Source: a virus. Taken from it: a stretch of 42,034 nucleotides of DNA. The stretch is from the IMG/VR virus record IMGVR_UViG_3300030616_000010, positions 1 through 42,034 of that record; one strand, written 5' to 3'. The position numbers and the translations under genes were made by a program. The notes beneath the pieces were generated by a model. It worked only from the letters and a program-made list of their open reading frames with translations. It was not told the DNA's origin and did no database searches. Position 1 is the first letter of the stretch. Each line of letters begins with the position of its first letter. This document shows positions 37,630 through 42,034 of this stretch, piece after piece.

Positions 37630-37685
37630 TCAACGCCCGCCCGTTGCATCGGGCGGGGTTGGCCGCCCGTCGCCTTGGTTCTGTC
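37630..37685. repeat. Palindromic element C14, at a gene end
   Basis: CAACGCCCGCCCGTTGCATC then GGGCGGGGTTGGCCGCCCG. It encodes the last residues (GRPTPPDATGGR) of the 98-aa gene. Confidence 0.85.
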
Positions 37686-37926
37686 CCTCTTCCATCCCGA
37701 CCGGCGTCTCTCCCCCCCCCCCCCCCGCCCGCTCGATCACCCGCCGCGTCATCCAGACGGTCATCGCCACCGCCGCCCGTTCGCCGGCCCATCCGGCGGC
37801 CTTCGGCGTCCTGTACCGCCCGGGCCCGACCGCCACGATCCGCCCGCCGGGGTCGCTGAACGCCCACCGATAGAGCCCGTTCCACCGGCCCGCCGCGTCC
37901 TTGTCCCGCATGACCGCGATGCTCAT
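37630..37926 (-). CDS. Small hypothetical protein with a G15 run
   Basis: 98 aa, MSIAVMRDKDAAGRWNGLYR then RWAFSDPGGRIVAVGPGRYR, then a helical part. The start overlaps the terminase stop by ATGA. A run of 15 G (coding strand; 37712-37726 as C on the plus strand) is read as five Gly. The last residues come from element C14. A -1 change at the G run would carry the frame without stop through C14 and A10 into the SAP-like gene. Function unknown. Confidence 0.65.
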   Translation of the reverse strand: MSIAVMRDKDAAGRWNGLYRWAFSDPGGRIVAVGPGRYRTPKAAGWAGERAAVAMTVWMTRRVIERAGGGGGETPVGMEEGQNQGDGRPTPPDATGGR

Positions 37927-39947
37927 CGCTTGTACCGCTCCATCACCCCCCGCCGTCCCCCGACCGCCTGCGCGGTCCGCGCGGCCGCCGCCTTATGCGG
38001 GTCCAGGTACGCCGCCGCCGCCAGGGCGAGGTAGCTCGCGTCCCACAGGTGGTTTGCTTTGCGGCCTTCCCGCGGGACCCAGTAGCGCCGCATCTCGACG
38101 CGGCCGGCCTTGTTTCGTTTCCGCTGGACGCGGAGTTCCTCGCTCGTGAGCTGGTGGATCGTCCGCTCGGCCGTGTCGGCCGGGAGGTGGACGTAGCCGC
38201 TGCCGACCTGGGGCGTGCTGAGCAGGCGGGCGAGCCAGCTCTTGCACCGGAAGCTGTTCACCCGCCAGAAGACCAACCCCGCCTTGCGGAGCAGCCGTTT
38301 CCGCGTCGCCGACCGCGACGATTCGAGCCGCGAGCTCCGCATGACCGCGTCGGTCGCCCTCGCCCGCGGGTCCCCGGCGGCAGGCCAGCACGCGGGCCGC
38401 CGCATCTGCCCGCAGAACTGGATCACTTCCCCCGCCCGGTACTGCGTGTCGATCAGCGCGAGCTGGACGCCGAGCGTCGGCTCGCCGGCCCCCCCGGCCC
38501 GCCGCCACCGCCGCGTCAGGGCGGCCTCGATCGGCGCGAAGTCGATCGGCGCGGCGCTGTCCGCTCCCACCACGCGGCTGTCCACTTTCTCCGCCGCCAG
38601 CAGCCACGCCTCGTATCCCATCCCCCAGCCCCAGACCGCGAGCCAGAAATGGTCGATTTGGACATCGATCCCCGCCGTGATGAGCACCACGCCGGCCGGC
38701 ACGCCGACCCGCCCGTCCTCGACCCGTTCGGGGATGGCCGACGCCGCCCGCTCGTCCACGGCCCACGTCTCGACGTGATCGGCCAGCCGCCGCGCCTCGA
38801 CCGCCGCCTCGGCCTCCTGCCAGATCAGCCCCAGCTCGCTGTTGAAGAAATCGATCAACGGCCCCATGTCGCCCGTTTCCCGCTGCTGCCGCGCGAACGC
38901 CCACTTCGCCGCCAGTTTGGAGGCGGTGGACCACGCCGGGTGGAGCATGAGCGCGGAGACGTGGTAACTCCGGTGGTCCGTTTCCGGCGGCTCGCCGACG
39001 AGCTGCCCGTCGGCGTCGACCTCGCACCCGTGCGGTGCCCACCGCCCGGCCTGGACGGCCGCCCACCGCTGCCGCTCGGTCCACGCGGCCCCGCACCGCG
39101 GGCAGACGTAGCGGGCGTGCCCGCCGGCCTTGTACTCGTCGGGCTCGAGCAGCCGCCCGTCGGCGCCCTTGTCGAGCTCGACGTGGTTCCACGTCAGGAC
39201 GTGCGACTCCCCGCAGAGCGGGCAGCGGGCCCACCACTCGCGGCGATCGCCCTGGCGGAACAGCACGTGGATCCGCCCGTACTGGTCTGTCGGCGTGCTG
39301 CCGGCGAGGCGTTTGGGGAACGCGAACGTCCGCTGCCGTTTCTCCGCCAGGCTGACCGGGTCGCCCTCGCGGCCCACGCGTTCGGGGAACTTGTCCACCT
39401 CGTCCAGGAAGACCACGCGGACCGCCACGTCGCCCAGCGCGGCCGCGCTGTCCGCCCAGGCCAGGTACAAAAACATCCGATCCAGCTCGGTTTCCATGCC
39501 CCCGCGGAGTCTCTTGGCGTCGCCGCCGATGTGGCGGAGCAGTGCGGGCGAGCGCTCAAACATCCCCCGCAGCCGGCCGATCCGCCGCCGCGTGTCGCGT
39601 TCCGTCGGCATGACGAAGATCGTCGGGCTCGGCCACTCGCAGACGAGCCAGCCCACCGCGTTGTTCCACAGCTCGCTCACACCGCTCTGGCTGCATTTCT
39701 GGAACGTCACCGCCTCGATCGTCCGGTCCGCGATCGCCTCGGCCGGCTCGCGGAGGAACGGGACGATGTCCCACCGGAACGGCCCCTCGACGGCGGACGT
39801 TTTGGCATCGAGCACCCGCTCGCTCTCCGCCCAATCGATCAGCGAGCGCCGCTCCCGCGGCCGCAGCGCCGCGACCTCCGCATCCAGCGCCGGCAGTCCC
39901 GCGTACCGCCCGCCCGCCCGCCTCGCGATCTCAGCCGTCTCCGCCAT
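37923..39947 (-). CDS. terL: Terminase large subunit (gpA-type)
   Basis: 674 aa from the ATG at 39947 (a longer frame to 39983 would overlap the methylase more). The deviant Walker A TFQKCSQSGVSE is at about residues 81-92 and Walker B VVFLDEVD at about 178-185; a zinc-ribbon-like insert (CPLCGESH ... CPRCG) follows near 260-310; the nuclease domain has TAGIDVQIDHFWLAVWGWG. All fit the lambda gpA family, which cuts at cos and packages DNA by ATP hydrolysis. Its end overlaps the next start by ATGA. This gpA type implies a cos-like, not headful, start, though not with certainty. Confidence 0.9.
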   Translation of the reverse strand: MAETAEIARRAGGRYAGLPALDAEVAALRPRERRSLIDWAESERVLDAKTSAVEGPFRWDIVPFLREPAEAIADRTIEAVTFQKCSQSGVSELWNNAVGWLVCEWPSPTIFVMPTERDTRRRIGRLRGMFERSPALLRHIGGDAKRLRGGMETELDRMFLYLAWADSAAALGDVAVRVVFLDEVDKFPERVGREGDPVSLAEKRQRTFAFPKRLAGSTPTDQYGRIHVLFRQGDRREWWARCPLCGESHVLTWNHVELDKGADGRLLEPDEYKAGGHARYVCPRCGAAWTERQRWAAVQAGRWAPHGCEVDADGQLVGEPPETDHRSYHVSALMLHPAWSTASKLAAKWAFARQQRETGDMGPLIDFFNSELGLIWQEAEAAVEARRLADHVETWAVDERAASAIPERVEDGRVGVPAGVVLITAGIDVQIDHFWLAVWGWGMGYEAWLLAAEKVDSRVVGADSAAPIDFAPIEAALTRRWRRAGGAGEPTLGVQLALIDTQYRAGEVIQFCGQMRRPACWPAAGDPRARATDAVMRSSRLESSRSATRKRLLRKAGLVFWRVNSFRCKSWLARLLSTPQVGSGYVHLPADTAERTIHQLTSEELRVQRKRNKAGRVEMRRYWVPREGRKANHLWDASYLALAAAAYLDPHKAAAARTAQAVGGRRGVMERYKR

Positions 39948-40854
39948 CGCTCCCGCTTTCCGCCGCCGCGTAGAGCGGCTCATCCCGCCGCCGGCACCGC
40001 CGCAGCGCCTCCGGGTTCCGCCACACGCTCTCCGTCCGGGCCTGTTTCCGCAGCGCCGCCCCCGCGCCCAGGATCCCCGTCGCCCGCGTCCGCGCCGCCG
40101 CGTAACAGGCCGTCTCGAAGTCCCGCCGCTCCCAGCCCGCCTCCGCCAGCGGCCGGTAGACCTCGTGCGCGTATCCGCTCAGCACGACCGCCCCGCGGTA
40201 GGCCAGGAGCCGCTCGACGAACTCCGCGTGGTCCGCCTCCGTCATCTCGTGCGCGTACCCGCCCGCCCGCCGCGTCGCGTGCACGTACGGCGGGTCGCAA
40301 TACGCCAGGTAGCCCGGCCCGTCGTACCGCTTCAGGATCGTCCGGAAGTCCGCGTTCTCGATCTGCACGCGGACCAGCCGCGCGTGGATCGCCGGCAGCC
40401 CCCGCAGGCACGAAAGCCACTGCGACGCCGTCCCCGCCATCCCTGCCCTGGACCTTTCCACAGCGGAGCCCCAGCCCGCCCCGAAGCACCCGCCGAACGA
40501 CTGCCGCGCCACGACGAACCACAGCGCAGCCCGGCGGACCGGATCGGCCTCCGCCTCCCAGCTCGCCCGGGCCTCGTTCCACAGCTCCCGCGAATATGGA
40601 TGGGCCTCGACCAGCCGCCGGAACGCCTTGAACTGGCCGGGATCGCACAGGACGCGGAAGAAGCCCGCCAGCCCCCCGTCCCGGTCGTTCCACGTCTCGA
40701 CCTTCGCCGGCCGCTTGGCAAGCAGCACGGACGCCCCGCCCCCGAACGGCTCGACGTACTCCCGGTGCGGCGGCAGCAGCGGCACGATTCGCGCGGTCAT
40801 CTTCCCCTTCCCGCCGAACCACCAAACCGGACTTCTCAGCCGCTCTGCCGCCAT
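39931..40854 (-). CDS. DNA adenine-N6 methyltransferase (Dam/D12 class)
   Basis: 307 aa. Motif I in WWFGGKGKMTARIVPLLPPH (FxGGK plus the E-P-F-GG of VEPFGGGASVLLAKRP), and the catalytic DPPY motif in YLAYCDPPYVHATRRAGG. These are the SAM- and target-binding motifs of Dam-type enzymes. It would methylate phage DNA at an adenine site, probably against restriction. Its position between the two terminase genes, with a gap of only 3 bases on one side and a short overlap on the other, means it is co-produced with packaging enzymes. Confidence 0.9.
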   Translation of the reverse strand: MAAERLRSPVWWFGGKGKMTARIVPLLPPHREYVEPFGGGASVLLAKRPAKVETWNDRDGGLAGFFRVLCDPGQFKAFRRLVEAHPYSRELWNEARASWEAEADPVRRAALWFVVARQSFGGCFGAGWGSAVERSRAGMAGTASQWLSCLRGLPAIHARLVRVQIENADFRTILKRYDGPGYLAYCDPPYVHATRRAGGYAHEMTEADHAEFVERLLAYRGAVVLSGYAHEVYRPLAEAGWERRDFETACYAAARTRATGILGAGAALRKQARTESVWRNPEALRRCRRRDEPLYAAAESGSDGGDG

Positions 40855-40857
40855 CGG

Positions 40858-41877
40858 TCATCGCCCCTCATCATCCGCCTCTCCGTCCGTCGCCGCGTTC
40901 TCGATCTCCCCGCCGCTCGCCTCGTCGCCCGGCGGCGACCCGTCCCGCTGTCCGAGGATCATCGCCAGCAGCCGCTCGAACAGCCCCGCGGCCGCCGGCG
41001 GCAGCTCCAGCCACTCGGGGACCGACATCTGGCCGCGGAGCAGCGTCTCGACCTCCAGCTCGATCCGCTCCGCCATCGCGGCCGGCGGGAGCCCCTGGAG
41101 GTCCCGCATGAGCGACTCGGGTTTGTTTTCCGCCCACGCCTTCAGCCGGGCCGCCCGCATCACGAGTCCGGCGACGACGCGGTCCCGTTCGAGCATCTCT
41201 CCCCGCCGCGCCGCGTTTTCGAGCCGGAGCCGTTCGAGCCGCTCGCGGCTGAGATCGTGTTCCGTCGCCGCCCGGTCCCCGCCGGTCGGCTCCGCCCCGG
41301 CCGCCGCGAGCTGCCGCGCCCGCCACTCGATCAGCCGCGGCAGGTGGTACGTGCGGTCTCCGTTCTGCGGCGCCCCGGCCGTGGCCCACGCGTGGATCGT
41401 CTGCCGCGTAACGCCGAGCGCCTCCGCCGCCTGGCTGACCCGCAGGGCGGAGAAGTTGACCGGCGGCCGGTCGTCCATCTCCCGCCCGAGCCGGCTGAGG
41501 ATCTCCCGCGCCGCGCCGACCTTGCCCTCCTGCGCCTGCTCGGCCAGGCCGGCGTAGACTCGCCGGAGGAACTCGACCCGCCCCTGCCGCCGCGCGTCGG
41601 CCAGCTCCGGGTCGTCCCGGAGGACCGCCCGGAACTGCTCGACGCTCATCTCCAGCGACGCCGCCGCCTCCTCGATCGGCGCTCCCGCCGTGGCCCGTCC
41701 GACGTTGTAGACCAGCCGGCCCCGCTCCCACGCCCGCCGGAACGTCACCCGCTTTGCCATCAGCCTCCCGAGCCCGGCCCGACCGACGCCCGTGCAGGCC
41801 TCGTCCGCCTCGGCCACCGACAGTCCGCGAGCTGCCAGTTGCCGCAGCCGCCTCGCGCTGACCCGCCCTCTCCGCAT
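40858..41877 (-). CDS. terS: Terminase small subunit-like protein
   Basis: 339 aa from the ATG at 41877 (a GTG directly before is possible). It has two predicted DNA-binding parts: an N-terminal helical domain with HTH-like stretches (LSVAEADEACTGVGRAGLGR; APIEEAAASLEMSVEQFRAV) and a central winged-helix (LRVSQAAEALGVTRQTIHAW, then HLPRLIEWRARQL) as in Nu1. The C-terminal half is helical (ERLERLRLENAARRGEMLER) with an acidic tail. Placement before the large terminase and next to the putative cos region fits. Longer than lambda Nu1 (181 aa). Confidence 0.8.
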   Translation of the reverse strand: MRRGRVSARRLRQLAARGLSVAEADEACTGVGRAGLGRLMAKRVTFRRAWERGRLVYNVGRATAGAPIEEAAASLEMSVEQFRAVLRDDPELADARRQGRVEFLRRVYAGLAEQAQEGKVGAAREILSRLGREMDDRPPVNFSALRVSQAAEALGVTRQTIHAWATAGAPQNGDRTYHLPRLIEWRARQLAAAGAEPTGGDRAATEHDLSRERLERLRLENAARRGEMLERDRVVAGLVMRAARLKAWAENKPESLMRDLQGLPPAAMAERIELEVETLLRGQMSVPEWLELPPAAAGLFERLLAMILGQRDGSPPGDEASGGEIENAATDGEADDEGR

Positions 41878-42007
41878 CACCCACCATCACCCAACCTATC
41901 CCAATCGTATGTTCGCATATCACCATATCTCCCGCCGCCCTCACCACTTACAGCCCCACCCAATTCCCAACGTAAGTAAACCTCCAAAACCCAAAACACA
42001 AACGCCC
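41878..42007. other. Upstream region of the terminase operon, candidate promoter/cos
   Basis: No gene. On the plus strand it is rich in C and A; on the minus strand G/T-rich with several TTTGGGTTTTGG-like repeats. A small inverted repeat TATG-TTCG-CATA lies at about 41909-41920. Together with 1-158 it is the largest gene-free stretch upstream of the packaging genes. A leftward promoter is expected here, but no clear -35/-10 pair was found. Confidence 0.4.
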
Positions 42008-42034
42008 CCCCCCGACCTCCCCGGCTCGAAGAGC
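42008..42034. repeat. Terminal direct repeat (right copy)
   Basis: Identical to positions 1-27. See the left copy. Confidence 0.85.

Noticed and set aside
1602-37685. The palindromic elements as CRISPR arrays
   Set aside because: They are dispersed one by one in different gaps, with no regular spacers and no cas genes.
1602-37685. The hairpins as plain rho-independent terminators
   Set aside because: None is followed by a T run, many lie upstream of genes inside coupled gene series, and some lie within coding sequences. A role in slowing or ending transcription for some copies is not excluded.
37995-41979. Long plus-strand open frames opposite the terminase, methylase and small terminase genes
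   Set aside because: Shadows of well-supported minus-strand genes with clear motifs; no own start signals.
1-42034. tRNA, rRNA or a REP-mobilising transposase (RAYT/HUH)
   Set aside because: No tRNA-like cloverleaf or rRNA sequence was noticed and no protein with a HUH plus Tyr arrangement was found on reading all plausible genes.

Overview
The window looks like the complete genome of a tailed double-stranded DNA phage (siphovirus-like, lambda-type head genes). It is very GC-rich (about 70% by eye) and nearly every gene is on the minus strand. The first 27 bases are repeated as the last 27, so the contig closes into a circle of about 42,007 bp. A gene for a short DUF1580-type protein (7849-8421) suggests a planctomycete host, because I know that family mainly from planctomycetes. 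This is an inference, not proof.

Layout, in the direction of transcription (high to low coordinates): packaging genes with a Dam-type methylase between the terminase subunits (41877-37923); two small proteins (37926-37184); the head module in lambda order, with a gpW-like joiner, portal, S49 protease with a nested scaffold, gpD-like decoration protein fused to a lectin-like domain, small protein and major capsid protein (36802-30727); a neck region with two related adaptor-like genes around two beta-helix proteins (30514-24210); and the tail, with tail tube, assembly chaperone with a -1 frameshift site, tape measure, a small distal protein, a beta-rich protein and a tail hub (24003-15874). 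Next come small genes and a divergent HTH-regulator switch at 13.9-14.8 kb, with a clear sigma70-type promoter and three phased 10-bp repeats. The leftmost 13 kb holds early/accessory genes: a C5-cytosine methylase with a disturbed frame, a conserved phage protein next to a 750-bp low-complexity tract, zinc-finger proteins, a phage metallopeptidase, a radical-SAM (Gp37/Gp68-like) protein, a lipoprotein, small membrane proteins and a winged-helix protein with a long disordered linker.

The most unusual feature is a set of about 40 interspersed palindromic elements in three families, called A, B and C here (working names). They fill most gaps between genes. B and C occur as single hairpins or as inverted pairs, like REPINs. 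Loops are swapped between copies, and some palindromes are nested inside others. Several copies lie inside genes and are read through in frame, adding recurring peptides such as GDGLTARGTRAS, EKSPDVSLRSTSGF and PTPPDAAGGR to phage proteins, as Rickettsia palindromic elements do in their host. No mobilising enzyme is encoded here. I recognised no integrase, endolysin, DNA polymerase or helicase.
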